NCBI GenBank assembly: GCA_963573315.1
Contig: OY752152.1
Coordinates: forward strand, 1,409,001-1,473,000
Origin: Entomortierella parvispora
Lineage: Eukaryota; Mortierellomycota; Mortierellomycetes; Mortierellales; Mortierellaceae
Direction: 5' to 3'
DNA: 64,000 nt
Part shown: in pieces, positions 11,161-22,725 of the stretch
How the letters are laid out: every line of letters starts with the position of its first letter
Position numbering within the stretch: position 1 is the stretch's first letter
The notes under the pieces: generated by a model
The model's database searches: none
Told to the model about the DNA's origin: nothing
Seen by the model: only the letters and a program-made list of their open reading frames with translations
Position numbers and translations under genes: made by a program

Positions 11161-12942
11161 CTACCCAAACAGAGCCTCGGATATGTAATCCTTGATGTCT
11201 GGGTGGTGCTCTTTCAACCAATCTGTGGCATCGTCTTCAAACATAAACACTTGAAGGTACGTCAACCTGGGCATCACCCGCTCCACTACATATTTGATCT
11301 GGGGCAGTGTAATCTTTTGTTGTCCATAAGGTAATTCAAGACGTTCCAATTGAAGCGGGAGATTGTCCCTTGGTAATAGCAGTGGATCTACAAACGCTTC
11401 GATGGTCGCGTTTATACCAGTAATCTCGACCACCTCCACTTTTTTAAAGCTCCATAGCCAGAGTCGCAAATTGGTACTGTCCGCCACAGAAGAAAAGAGA
11501 TCAATATGGCCAAACTTCATAATCTTGACATGTTTGCGACATGGCCATCGCGCGGATTCTTCTGGCGTGAAGAAATCACTCATGACATAGTATGTGAAAG
11601 GGGCTTGGATCTCTTCCAGAGAGGGAGCGGATCGAAGAAAGCGCTGAATATACTTATAGTTGACAATAACATCTCCTGCAGACTGTCTCGTTTTGTTCAT
11701 TCGTAGATGCTTGAGTGTCGAAACTGAAGGAGAGGTCGCGATAATATCCAAAAAGTCCCCTGGAACATCCTCGCGGCTCAGCAGATCCAGAGTCTCCAAA
11801 CACAGTGCTGGACTCGAGCCGAGTTGCCGCCACCCGCTTAAAGTGGACATATTTGGTCGTGTGTACGCGGTCATGGAAAAGTAACGAATGTGCTGACTTT
11901 TCATGACGCCGAGTTCCTCCACATTGGTGTCCCGCCTCGATTTTTTCTCGAGTGCAGTGGCAATTTTTTGGATAGACTCTTCCTGGAAGCAAAGGTGGAT
12001 CAGACGTGGTAGTCGAGTGAGTAACCGGGTCAAGTTCGCATCGTTACTAGAGTCTGGCACTGTGGAGTGAAGAGCCAGCTTATAAAGTCCAATGGGTCGA
12101 TTCCGCTTGTCTAGAGTTCCAGAGTTTCTGTTGGCATCCATGATGTCTGCATTCATCCTGGGTGCTGGTTCATCTGGGATGATCTTGAGCTGAAGCGCCA
12201 AAAACTCTTCAAGGCAAGGACACGATTCCAAGAACTGGTATAGAACCTCCCACCGAACGTCCAGAGGATCGCCATAGCTGGACCATCCCGTGGGGATATC
12301 CTCCAATTGGAAAACAACAAGTCCCTGAAGATGCCCTTCCAAGGCAGCCCTTGTCATCCAGGGCATCAGAACCACAGCAGAGTTGTATGGTAGAGAGATC
12401 GAAATCCTCCGAAGAGTATTGGAAAGGAACGCGTTGGGCGATTGCACTTGCGAAGGGATCAATCGGAAACCATCTTTGGTGCTGTCCCTGAAAAATCTAG
12501 TTCTCCCAGGAATGAATGGGTGCCCATCTGTCGATCGCGCCTCGATCTGCTGCATCGTCTTGTGAGTCAGACCCATAAAATGCTTCAAAAAAGTCTGCCA
12601 TCGAAACTCAATCAACTTCAACTCTAGTATTTCCAGGTGTGTGCAAAAGAGGCGAGCACTGTCCATAGCCTCATGGTGCTTCCCATATCTTAAAACGATA
12701 CCAAGCCATTGCCGCACGAGATGACCATTTCGTTCAAAGGTCAACGGGAAGGGAGATATCCGTCCTGTGCTAATAGCTTTCCAGAGTCGAGGACACCACA
12801 GGGTATGAAATGTTTGGGAAACGCGACAGCAGACGGCGAGTTCGCGTGGAGAGAGGCGTTCCTGAAGCATGTCACATAGCTCCGGTAGGTCCATCACACG
12901 GTGCCAGGCGGGGAGGCATTCTTGTTGTTCCTGTTCCTGCAT
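11161..12942 (-). CDS. F-box domain protein with LRR-like C-terminus
   Basis: A single exon of 593 residues. Residues about 14-55 (VMDLPELCDMLQERLSPREL, then CRVSQTFHTLWCPRLWKAI) form an F-box, the Skp1-binding module of SCF ubiquitin ligases. The rest contains irregular leucine-rich segments of the type LETLDLLSRED and LKHLRMNKTRQ, consistent with a divergent LRR superhelix for substrate recognition. This architecture is strongly expanded in Mortierella-like fungi, and further members lie elsewhere in the window. The start is the first ATG of the frame. Targets cannot be inferred. Divergent from the ABCB gene at 15282. Confidence 0.85.
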   Translation of the reverse strand: MQEQEQQECLPAWHRVMDLPELCDMLQERLSPRELAVCCRVSQTFHTLWCPRLWKAISTGRISPFPLTFERNGHLVRQWLGIVLRYGKHHEAMDSARLFCTHLEILELKLIEFRWQTFLKHFMGLTHKTMQQIEARSTDGHPFIPGRTRFFRDSTKDGFRLIPSQVQSPNAFLSNTLRRISISLPYNSAVVLMPWMTRAALEGHLQGLVVFQLEDIPTGWSSYGDPLDVRWEVLYQFLESCPCLEEFLALQLKIIPDEPAPRMNADIMDANRNSGTLDKRNRPIGLYKLALHSTVPDSSNDANLTRLLTRLPRLIHLCFQEESIQKIATALEKKSRRDTNVEELGVMKSQHIRYFSMTAYTRPNMSTLSGWRQLGSSPALCLETLDLLSREDVPGDFLDIIATSPSVSTLKHLRMNKTRQSAGDVIVNYKYIQRFLRSAPSLEEIQAPFTYYVMSDFFTPEESARWPCRKHVKIMKFGHIDLFSSVADSTNLRLWLWSFKKVEVVEITGINATIEAFVDPLLLPRDNLPLQLERLELPYGQQKITLPQIKYVVERVMPRLTYLQVFMFEDDATDWLKEHHPDIKDYISEALFG

Positions 12943-15281
12943 GTCGTTGTCATGTGATGGTCTTGGTTGGTGAAATGATTTGCCATCATCAATATGCGCC
13001 CTTGAAAAAAAAGTACTGCACGTGATTTTTTGATCCTGGTGTCAGAAAAAATGCCAGTTTGGATGCCCTGAGGTTCTTGTCCTTGGTCGTTTTCGCCAAC
13101 TTGTCTGAAGATTCCTATCGAGACCGTCTGAGTGCCTCTTCAGGTTTACCTTGTCGAAGTATATTCGGACAATCTGCTAGCTCCAAACTTACCAGAGGCG
13201 GGTTCATCTGCGAGAAGGGTAAAAGATTAAACAGGTTGTTCGTATCTGACATTTGCCCTGTGCGAGGGCTCTGCACCGCAATTGCGTGTGTTGGAGTGTG
13301 TTTTTGGACTTTTGTTGTTCCTCTCTCTTGCAATTGACTCAAAATACAGGTTTAATTCTTTCTGAATCCCAGCAAATTAAACTTGGTGACGATCCTCAAT
13401 GTTTGTTGGCAACGTAGGGCTGTGTACATATTTCATCGTGTTAGCATTCCTTTGGATGGCGCACGGGTCGTCCAGAGTACGTACCACCTACACGCGTCCT
13501 CACCAACTGCGACATTTTAAAAAACAAATGTCCATTCGTCTCGCTCTAGGGCAGAACGCCCGTTGTCTTACTATTTCTGCCGGAGCAATCAAGTCGTCTA
13601 GGCTGGACTTTTTTTCTCCAAGCCTACCATTGCGCCGTGTACGACTACGGGCGCTGTTTCATGCAGACGTGCAGATGGGCGGAGGACAATTTCTTGGCGT
13701 TCGGTGTTGTTGATACCTTGTGGACTAGAATACCGTCTTCTTTCATTTCCCTTTGGCAATCAAAAACGAAAGTCCAATAATAAAATGTTTCCTTCGTCCA
13801 TTTGCACACGCGGACGAGGAGGGATGTTCCCGTGGATGGGTTCGAAATCTCGGCAAAGGATACAGTTCTCAAAAAGGAAGCCTCTCACAGACCGCTGATT
13901 ACGAACGATTGCACACCCCTCGTGTTTACTGCTCTCCTCCCATACCCATATACTGCAAAGTCCCGGTACCTGCTCAAAGTCGACTAGCTCAGTTGGATCG
14001 ACTTTACAGCGCGCAGAGGTCTCCAGATTAGATTGTGCAAGGTATTCACAGTAATAGATGCTCTGAGTGGGGGGATGTTTGTTCGGAGCTCCGTGCTGGG
14101 TTTGCTTGCCTTTTTTGGCCGCGAAAAAATGTTTATTTTTTGTCCGGTTGGTGCGTCTGTGTCAAACCGTCACTCAAATGACACTGGGCAAAGTCGACCA
14201 AAAATCTGAAGGGGTCGGGAGGACAGGTAGACAGACAAAGGCGTCAGAGGTCCCCCCTCCCCCAGATCAGAGGAGCGTGTGGTTCTCCTTATTTCCAAAG
14301 TGCTTCAGGGGAGGCAGCAGGACTCTCGGTTGTCCTGCCCCTATCTGACAGCGGAGGGGCCAAGGTCCACAGTGCCACCGTGACACGGGAAGGCGCCACG
14401 TTTGACGGCGTTATCATACGATGATCAGCAGCGGAAAAGAAAAGGTGCAATTGACCAAAGCAGAAACGCACAAACAAACGACACTACAACGGATAATCAA
14501 ACAGGGGCAGAGCAGTGAGCAGGAAAATTAAGGTGACAAACCGGTATTTTGCAGTGGTGCTCAGTCCGACGTATTATTACCCTGCATTCCGTTCGGAGAT
14601 AGATTCCAGGGCCTGGTCTCCACCAGGGGAGAGAAGGAGTACGTAGACTGCGGAAAAGAGGCTCAAGAGATCCAATCCAATGGTCCCAGCAATCGACACA
14701 ACGGGAGGCACACACATCATGAGCACGAACAACAGTTAACAACAAGCTCGTGGCCAAACAGTATAAATACCCACGACCTGTGCACACACCTCCACTTCCC
14801 CTCTCCTCTCCTCTCGGGCCCTCCTTCTTTGTCGCTCTCTTTTTTCTTTTTTTCCTTATTCTTCTCTTCCGTCTCCGGCCATCCTCGGGAATCGTTTGGC
14901 ACTCTTCCTCTGAACCTCCGCCGTAATCATCATCATTTCCCTCAACGCAGTCAGCTCCCACCTCCGCCCGCTGCCTTGCATGCCTGTTAGACCGGTTGAT
15001 CCTTTTACGTCGTTCTCTTTATTGGTTTTTTCCCTTTCCTGGGCGGTTCCTTGTTCCTCTTGAGGTCAACACAGACTATACTCTCCATCCTCAACGTTCG
15101 CCTTCTTGGGAGCTGCTTCTTCCAGATTCCTCGGAGACTGATATATATCGTCGAGGTTTCCTCCACTGCTGACGATCAAAAGCAAATAGACGCACCACAA
15201 CAAAGCAAGCTTAATCCACACAAACACACACGTACACACGCCACCCTCTCCTCTCCTCTCTTCTCCACCAACACCTCTACC
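12943..15281. other. Long gene-free interval between F-box and ABCB genes
   Basis: 2.3 kb between divergent genes. I find no conserved protein segment on either strand and no convincing RNA gene. Visible structure: a near-perfect stem-loop at 13600-13627 (TAGGCTGGA / TCCAAGCCTA around a T-run) and a short inverted repeat AAAGTCGA/TCGACTTT at about 13976-14005. The right end has the core-promoter features of the ABCB gene and a pyrimidine-rich leader (14800-14880, 15240-15280). A long regulatory region or an unrecognised non-coding transcript are both possible. Confidence 0.4.
14762..14769 (+). promoter_or_regulatory. TATA box candidate for ABCB transporter gene
   Basis: TATAAATA, a consensus TATA element on the sense strand, lies 513 nt upstream of the start codon. 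If used, it implies a 5'UTR near 480 nt, or one shortened by a leader intron. A CT-rich stretch follows about 30 nt downstream, compatible with an initiator region. Confidence 0.4.
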
Positions 15282-18200
15282 ATGGCCGACAAGATGGAGC
15301 TCGAGCAGCTCGATTATAACGATGAGCGCAAGGGTCAGCCCGCCGCCGTCGCCGATTCTTCCCTCGCCCAGGCCACCGATGCCTTAAGCCCCGCAACCTC
15401 GTCTGCTAATTCTGCCACGACGGCTCCAGTTGATGCTGACGGTGTTGCGAACAAAGAAGTCAAGAAGACTTCTCGATGGGGCAGAAAGGCCAAGGCCCCC
15501 GCTGCCGACGACGCTGCCGTCCCCGAGGAGCCCAAGAAGGCAGTGAGCTACCTGACCTTGTATCGGTTTGCCACCGCAACTGACAAATTTTATATTGCGT
15601 ACGTGCATCCATCTGTCATTGCTCTTTGAAAGAATGTGCTGAAGATTTCTGCCGCTCACTCACATCCTGTTCCATGATTTCCGTAGTATTGCCATCGTTG
15701 CCTCGTTGGTCTCTGGTGTCGGTCAGCCCTTAGTCGCCTTGTTGATGAGCAACATCATCAATGACCTCGCTACCTTGCCTGATGACCAGAAGCTAAAAAA
15801 AGTTATTCACGAGGTTGTCCTCTTCACCGTGATCGGTGCTGGTATCTTCTTGGCCTCTTATCTTCAAATGTGCTTCTGGACCCTGTCCGCCGAGAATCAG
15901 GTCAAACGAATCCGCGAAGAATACCTCCACGCGATCTTGCGTCAAGACATTGGCTGGCACGATACTGGCAAGCAGGCCGAGTCTTTGACCACACGTTTGA
16001 ACTCGGACACCCAGTTGATCTACGATGGTATGGCAGACAAGGTCGGCCTGGCCCTGTCGAGCTTCACCACTTTTATCGCCGGATTTGTCATTGGTTTTAC
16101 CAAAGGCTGGAAGCTGAGTTTGGTCTTGCTTGCCTGTGTGCCCCTTATTGGAGCGTGCGCCGCAATGATGTCAAAGTTCACTGTAGCCAATGCCTCCAAG
16201 GGTCAGGACTCCTACTCCAAGGCTGGATCAGTTGCTGAACAGGCTTTCTCTTCTATTCGCACTGTTGTTGCCTTCAGTGGTCAAAAGCGCGAAACAAACT
16301 CTTACATTGCTCAGTTGGATGCCGCCTTCAAGACCGGAAAGCAGCGCGCCATTGCCACCGGAATCGGTCTTGGAGCTTTTATGTTGATCCTGTTTTGCAC
16401 CTACGGTTTGGCCTTTTGGTTCGGATCGCGCGAGGTGTGGGCTGGGCGCATGGAGCCTGGAACTGTTATTGCTGTCTTCATCGGCATGATTGTCGGAGCT
16501 TTTGCCCTTGGAAACATTGGACCCAACGTCTCGTCCTTCGCCAGCGCCCAAGGTGCTGCTTACAGCATCTTCCAGACAATTGATCGTATTCCTACCATTG
16601 ACTCTGCCAACCCTGGTGGAGCAAAACCCGAGAATGTCCAGGGTCATATTGTTGTCACCGACGTCGATTTTGCATACCCCTCTCGCCCCGATGTCCAGAT
16701 TTTGAAAAAGATGAATGTTGAGATCAAACCTGGTCAAACTGTCGCCTTGGTTGGTCACTCTGGAAGCGGAAAGTCCACGATTGTGGGATTGGTTGAACGC
16801 TTTTACGACCCTCTTTGTAAGAATGAACCATGGATGTGAGACTGTAATATTTCGATTGGATTTTAGGACATTTTCTAATGAATTCTTATTTCGCGGACTA
16901 ATAGCCGGATCTATCAGCTTGGATGGTGTCGAAATCAAGGACTGGAATGTCACCTATCTTCGCGACAATATCGGAATCGTCTCTCAGGAGCCCGTGCTTT
17001 TCAATGCGACCATTCGCCAAAATATTGCCTACGGTATCCGCAAGGGTCAATCCCAGCCAACTGACAACGAAATCGAGGCTGCCTGCAAGCTCTCGAACGC
17101 CCATGATTTTATTTCTAAGCTCCCTGACAAGTACAACACTATGGTCGGAGAGAAGGGTGCCTTGTTGTCCGGAGGTCAGAAACAGCGTATTGCCATTGCC
17201 CGTGCATTGATCAAGAACCCAAGGATCTTGTTGTTGGACGAGGCCACCTCGGCCCTTGACACGGAATCGGAACGCATTGTCCAGGCCGCTTTGGACAATG
17301 CTGCCACTGGACGATCGACCATTGTCATTGCTCATCGTCTCTCGACCATTATGAACGCGGATCTGATCTATGTCATGGACAAGGGTGTTGTTGTCGAGTC
17401 TGGAACCCACGAGTCCTTGTTGGCGCTTGGCGGTACCTACGCCGACTTTGTTCAAAAGCAACAGCTGAAGACTGGCGGCGTTGATATCGAGAACGAAGTT
17501 GCTGAGGTTGTTGACTCTCTAGTTGCTCCCCGAATTGCTATTGCCGAGGACGCTTTGCCCCAGATTGGTACTGCCGATCGCCGCAAGAGCTTTGCCCTTT
17601 CTTCCAAGCTTCGCCGCATGTCCTCCCATCGCTCGACTCGGTCTGAAAAGTCCCTCCAGGCTGTTGATTCTTCCATTGCTATTCCAGAGACCCCCGAAGA
17701 AATCGAAGCGCGCAAGAAGAAGGAGAAAGCGGCCTATATCAAGGCTCAGAAAGCCCCCATCACAAGAGTCCTCAAGTCGATGCGACCTGAATGGACGTTG
17801 ATTGCCATTGGAGCCATTTTGAGTGGCGTCGCTGGTGTGATTTTCCCATTGTTTGCTCGTTTCTTTGGAAACATTTTGACGACTTTGTCCACCTTCCAGA
17901 AAGGTGATCCTGATTTCGTCAAGAATACCAACCACGACTCGCTTATGTTTGTGGTCATTGGTATTGCCTCCTTTGTCAGTACTGGAGGCTCTGTCTTGAT
18001 CTTTGAGTATGTCGGAGAAGTGATGGGCCGCCGCATGAGAACCGCTAGTTTCAAGGTAAGCCTTCTGATTGCTTGTCTTTGCTCAAGCCCCAATAACACA
18101 CTCACCTTTTTGTTCTCCGTGATATCATGATATAGGCCATCGTGAGCCAGGAGATGGGATTCTTTGATCGCGAGGAGAACAGTACCGGAGCTCTCTCCTC

Positions 18201-19683
18201 CCGTTTGGCCACAGATGCTTACCAGATGCATGAGCTTGTCTCTCAGATCATGAAACTGACCTTCCAGACGATTGCGACCGTGGTTCTTGGATTGACCTTT
18301 GCTTTCATTCAGAGTTGGCGCCTGACTCTTGTCATCTTGGCTATGATTCCCTTCATTGGAGCCTCTCAATACTTTGCAATGGGTACCCTGGCCGGTTTCA
18401 GTGCCAAGACCAAGAAGGCCTACGAGAACTCTGGTCGTGTTGCCAACGAGGCAATCATGAACATTCGCACTGTGGTCCAGTTGGCTAAGGAGTCTGATTT
18501 CGAGAACCGTTACTTTGGCGTGACCAAGGAGCCTCACCAGTTTGCTCTCCGCCGTGCCTATGTTGGATCAATTGGCTATGCCCTCTCCCAGGGTGTGATG
18601 TTCTGGGCCTATGCTGTTGGCTTCTATGCCGGTGCTCGTTTGGTCGAGGCTGGACTGATGCAGTGGACCGATCTCTTCGGAACTATGTTCTACATCATTT
18701 TCATGGCTATGGGTCTCGGCCAGGTTGCTGCTCAAGCGTAAGTGATTTTTTGCTAGTATTCGTGATTCTTTTGTGTTCACCGGATCATTTTTTAATTCAT
18801 ACTTAATATTGGATTATTCCTTAGGCCTCGTTACGTCAAAGGAAAGGAGTCTGCCATCAATGTGTTTGAGCTCTTGGATAAACATACTTCGATCGATGCC
18901 TTTAAGGATGGTATTAGCCCCACTAACGTGGATGGTTTTTTGGGCTTGGAAAATGTTCAGTTCAAGTACCCTACTCGTCCCGATCAGCGTATCTTCAAGG
19001 ATGTCAGTGTCTCTGTCAATCCCGGTCAAACTGTAGCCCTTGTTGGACCTTCTGGATGCGGTAAATCGACTATTATCGCCTTGCTGGAGCGTTGGTATGA
19101 CGTCTTGGACGGCAAAGCCACAATCGACAAGTACGATGTCCGTGATTTGCAGCTGGACAACATTCGTCACCATATGGCCTTGGTCGGACAGGAACCCATT
19201 CTCTTTGATATCTCGATTGGTGACAACATCCGCTATGGTGTTCCTGATGGCCAGACTGTGGACCAGGAGCAGATCGTTGCTGCTGCCAGAGCTTCCAACA
19301 TTCACGATTTCGTGACCTCCTTGCCTCAAGGGTATGACACCCGTGTCGGTGACAAGGGCTCCCAGTTGTCTGGTGGTCAGAAACAGCGTATCGCCATTGC
19401 CCGTGCCTTGATTCGTGACCCCAAGATTTTGCTGTTGGATGAGGCCACGTCGGCTTTGGATTCCGAGTCTGAGAAGCTGGTTCAGGAAGCCTTGGATATG
19501 GCCCGTCATGGACGCACCACGATCGTGATTGCTCATCGTTTGAGAACTATTCAAGACGCAGATCTCATCTTGGTCGTCAAGGATGGCGAAGTGATCGAGC
19601 AAGGAAAGCACTATGAATTGATTGCTCGCGGAGGATTGTACTCTGAGCTTTGCACCCGACAGAATCTCGAGGTGACGCACTAG
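15282..19683 (+). CDS. ABCB-type full ABC transporter (MDR/P-glycoprotein family), copy 1
   Basis: Five exons (15282-15598, 15687-16816, 16905-18055, 18136-18737, 18825-19683) encode 1352 residues in TMD1-NBD1-TMD2-NBD2 order. NBD1 has Walker A GHSGSGKST (about 460), signature [15 protein letters not shown] (about 569) and Walker [13 protein letters not shown] (about 588). NBD2 has Walker [10 protein letters not shown] (about 1140), the same LSGGQKQ signature (about 1247) and Walker B (about 1265). All ATP-site residues are intact in both halves, so it should be an active exporter of lipophilic compounds, or of farnesylated peptide as in Ste6; the substrate is not determinable. The N-terminal 90 residues are Ala-rich, charged and cytosolic. 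It is paralogous to the minus-strand gene ending at 56736; the last exon has the same length (859 nt) in both. Confidence 0.95.
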
Positions 19684-19878
19684 AAGACTCGAACAGACAG
19701 GTTATCCTTACATGTTCACCTCCCACTCTTTAACAAGTTAGTTATGTTCCCATCTATACCATATACACATTGCTTTTCTTTTTGTCAATAATATATATTT
19801 TGAGTCCATCCTATTTGAAAGAGTCATACAAAGGGCGCTTTAGCCTTTAGAGGAATGAGCTTTCTATTCTTTTAAAAG
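19684..19878. terminator. Shared 3' region of convergent genes
   Basis: 195 nt between the stop codons of the ABCB transporter and the F-box gene. AT-rich, with AATAATATATAT at about 19787 as the best polyadenylation-signal candidate for the ABCB transcript. Confidence 0.4.
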
Positions 19879-22116
19879 TCAACCAGTAAGGCAGGGGGAC
19901 AAGTAGCCGTCCTTTGCTTTCAACCAGCATTTCAAATTCAAGTCCCATCGCTTTTGAATAAGCCACTGCCAATGGGGTAGTGTCCTGAGACGCCGCAACT
20001 GCTCCTGATGCTTGACCGCGATCTCAATAGTTTGCAGCACCGGCCAATGCTTTGCCACGAATTCGACTTCTGCTTGACCCATTCTTGACCAAAGATCGCC
20101 CCTCGTGAGTGAAAGGGTCCGTAATTTTGACAATCCAGACAGGAACTGAAGACATCCTCTGGCTCTTGTAAAGATGGGTGTATTTGTTGACCAGGATGAA
20201 GGTCGAACAGTCATATCCCAAAACTGGTACACGTTCACGGGGTCCAAAGGATCAATGCATTCTACGTCGTCCCTATCCGATCCTTTTTCGATCGAGTATC
20301 CGATCGCCAATTCCTCCAATTGACTGCATTGTCCGACAAGATTATAAAACGACTCTACGAGACTTGCGGACAGCTCATCTGGCGCCCTCCCAACCGTGAG
20401 TCTCAAGACCCGTAGTCCCGCAGCACAGGGCCAAGGCGTCGACTTTGGGCACAATTTTTCCATCCACAAGTGACCCCAGGGTCCACAACTGACAGAGAAG
20501 GTCGAGAGTCGAGAAGAACACTTGAGGGACAAAAGTTGCTCCAGTTCCGCGCTTTTTGATGGGGCCGTCAATTGATCGACCACTATTTCCTCCAGCATGT
20601 CCCAGTAGTCTTCCAAGAGGCACCTTAAGGAGCCATAGTGACCGCCGTGTGTTCCAATACGGAAGCTCACAATCCTCGGACTTACGCTTCCCTCGCTGCT
20701 CCGATTATCATTGAATTGGATTGTGTGATTCGTGTCTCTCCGTGTCATGGTCCGTGATTTTGCTGCCTCCAAAAATCCAGACAATCTGAACCTTGGGATT
20801 TGCGAATAGGAAGTATTATCAGAGGAAGTGTCCACAATCAACTGGCAAAGTTTTGGACAATACTGCTGAATCATTGATTCGAAGGTGGGTGTTGACAGGT
20901 CGAGCATCTCCAACGAGACTCCGAGTCCTTCCAGATGAGCTCCGTAATTTTGGAGGAGGGGACGCCAAAAAAGCTGACCAGGTGCGGCAATATGGCTCAG
21001 ATTCAAGTATTTGAGTTGAAGAGGCCACTGAGGAGCCGCAAATCCTACTCTCAATTGCTCTAGAAAAAATGCTGCCTCGATTTGACATTCGAGCCTCTCC
21101 AGAGTTTTGATTTTTAACAATCCGTGAATCAAGTCCATAGCCAATCTCGACTCTACGTGCTGACCATTAATCGCTGTGGGTTTCTGATGAATGACTACCA
21201 CCTTGAGCTGCTCCAGTCTTGAGGTGATGATCTTTACACATTCTTGAACGAGACGAATGTCCTCCTGATGTTGAAGCTCCAGCTGACGCCTTCGTCTTTG
21301 ATTCCGTGTATTCTCGTCCTCCTCCTCGCCATTATTGTTACCAGCATCTTGCCAAGACAAGAAGCGAGAACTGTCGTGGCGGGATCGATCAGGGAGAACA
21401 AACAGTACCTTCGGTAACCAGAGCTCGGTCAGGAACAGGCGACAGCAAGAATGGCGCAAGAGTGTAATCAAACCTGAGATGGGGAAAAAACCGCGTCTCT
21501 CTTCTCCGATGTACCCATAGTCGATTTTGAGTTGGCGTAGCTGTGACAGGCTTTGACGGGTTCTGAAAAGTCCTTTTCTTGCAAGCGCTTCTCTAGTGTG
21601 ATCAGGAGCCTCTTCTTCTCTCTCCTTCTCTTTGCCTTCTTTTCCTTCCTTGTCTTTGTCGTCTTCTCTTGTTGGCTTTGATTCGTCTTCAAGACCCGAG
21701 GTCAGGATATCGAGAAGGATGCCGGAATAGCAGGTGGCCACCACGGACCGGACTGAGCTTAGATTCCTTACCCACGGTGCTTCCATCCCGCACGTGTACG
21801 GTTTTGCGGCTTGAACACTGGCATTGCGGCGCGTCTGGTTCGGGGGTATGTATTCTCTGTCTCTGGGCCATGTCCAGTATCTCAGGGACCAGGCGTCTTG
21901 GTGGATATTTGAGTCCTGCTGCACGGTCAGCTCGCGGTAGAGATATGGCTCGAAACGGTGTTGCAGGAGACGGCAGGTCAAAAGGCACTTTGATATGTCG
22001 GGGCATGTGAGATAGGAGGCAATCTGCTCTACCAACTCGGGTAGTTCAAAAATGGATTTCTTTGATGAAGGTGATTGCATGATTGAATGAACGAATGAAT
22101 ACATGCTGGCAAGCAT
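19879..22116 (-). CDS. F-box/LRR-like protein
   Basis: A single exon of 745 residues. The F-box is at about residues 20-60 (IFELPELVEQIASYLTCPDI, then KCLLTCRLLQHRFEPYLYREL). A Lys/Glu-rich charged loop (about 160-180) follows, then leucine-rich segments such as AAGLRVLRLTVGRAP and LSKLRTLSLTRGDLWSRMG. Expected role: substrate receptor in an SCF ubiquitin ligase; targets unknown. The C-terminal half is clearly related to decayed copies immediately upstream (22195-23817), so this is the surviving member of a local tandem array. Two in-frame ATGs (residues 1 and 5) precede the F-box; the first is used here. Confidence 0.87.
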   Translation of the reverse strand: MLASMYSFVHSIMQSPSSKKSIFELPELVEQIASYLTCPDISKCLLTCRLLQHRFEPYLYRELTVQQDSNIHQDAWSLRYWTWPRDREYIPPNQTRRNASVQAAKPYTCGMEAPWVRNLSSVRSVVATCYSGILLDILTSGLEDESKPTREDDKDKEGKEGKEKEREEEAPDHTREALARKGLFRTRQSLSQLRQLKIDYGYIGEERRGFFPISGLITLLRHSCCRLFLTELWLPKVLFVLPDRSRHDSSRFLSWQDAGNNNGEEEDENTRNQRRRRQLELQHQEDIRLVQECVKIITSRLEQLKVVVIHQKPTAINGQHVESRLAMDLIHGLLKIKTLERLECQIEAAFFLEQLRVGFAAPQWPLQLKYLNLSHIAAPGQLFWRPLLQNYGAHLEGLGVSLEMLDLSTPTFESMIQQYCPKLCQLIVDTSSDNTSYSQIPRFRLSGFLEAAKSRTMTRRDTNHTIQFNDNRSSEGSVSPRIVSFRIGTHGGHYGSLRCLLEDYWDMLEEIVVDQLTAPSKSAELEQLLSLKCSSRLSTFSVSCGPWGHLWMEKLCPKSTPWPCAAGLRVLRLTVGRAPDELSASLVESFYNLVGQCSQLEELAIGYSIEKGSDRDDVECIDPLDPVNVYQFWDMTVRPSSWSTNTPIFTRARGCLQFLSGLSKLRTLSLTRGDLWSRMGQAEVEFVAKHWPVLQTIEIAVKHQEQLRRLRTLPHWQWLIQKRWDLNLKCWLKAKDGYLSPCLTG

Positions 22117-22194
22117 GCATGGAAAGGGAACAAAGGAACAAGGAACAAATCAAAAGGGATTTTTATTTTTGAGTTGGGCTGTGCCCTGTCAGTA

Positions 22195-22725
22195 ATTGTA
22201 GCTAGTCTATTTAGCTTGGCGTTTGGGCCATGGTCAAGGTCAGGTCCCAACGCGTTTCTAGAAGCCATTGCCAGCGAGATCGCGCGCCCTGAAGCCGCGT
22301 TCTTATTCATAAACTCGACTTCCGCCTGGCCCATTCGCGACCACAGATCTCCCTTGTGAGGGACAGCAATCGCAGTTGGACAGACAACCCAATTGATGAA
22401 GGGATCCTTTGGCTCTTCCAGAATGCACGATTAGCATTGACGGCGGCAAGGTTCCCAGGGTCAAGTCCGAGAACTGGTAAACCTGAAAGCGGATAATAGC
22501 CCTGTGACGATCATTTATTTATACATTCTTGTACGTTCCTCCATGTGAAGAGTATCCAATGGCCAGTTCTTCCAAATGAAAACATTGTCCGATCCTTTCA
22601 TAAAACAGATCTACCTTCGCTCCTGCTTCGGCTTCTTCGTCTTCTGGCGCTCTTCCAACGACCAATCTCAAAACCCTCAATCCTGATGCACATGATCGAG
22701 GCTGGCATGGTTGAGCTAGGACCTC
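22195..22725 (-). pseudogene. Decayed F-box/LRR tandem copy B (3' part only)
   Basis: Minus-strand fragments in several frames match the intact F-box protein next to it. ASGLRVLRLVVGRAPE and RIGQCFHLEELAIGYSS (about 22700-22545) match its AAGLRVLRLTVGRAP and LEELAIGYS. VYQFSDLT (about 22480) matches VYQFWDMT. LSLTRGDLWSRMGQAEVEF (about 22360-22305) and WQWLLETRWDL (about 22270-22235) match its C-terminus. Stops and frame changes between the blocks make it non-functional. No F-box is attached to this copy. Confidence 0.7.

Noticed and set aside
13825-13855. B-box-like GGGTTCGAAATC as part of a tRNA
   Set aside because: The flanking five bases on each side of the loop do not pair and no A box lies upstream within tRNA length.
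13976-14035. tRNA gene suggested by TAGCTCAGTTGG, a perfect A-box-like sequence
   Set aside because: No B box (GGTTCGANTCC) follows at the right distance and no acceptor stem pairs; the surrounding sequence instead forms a simple AAAGTCGA/TCGACTTT hairpin.
14405-14445. U6 snRNA-like ACGATGATCAGCAG
   Set aside because: The diagnostic ACAGAGA box and flanking U6 sequence are absent; chance similarity of a few bases.
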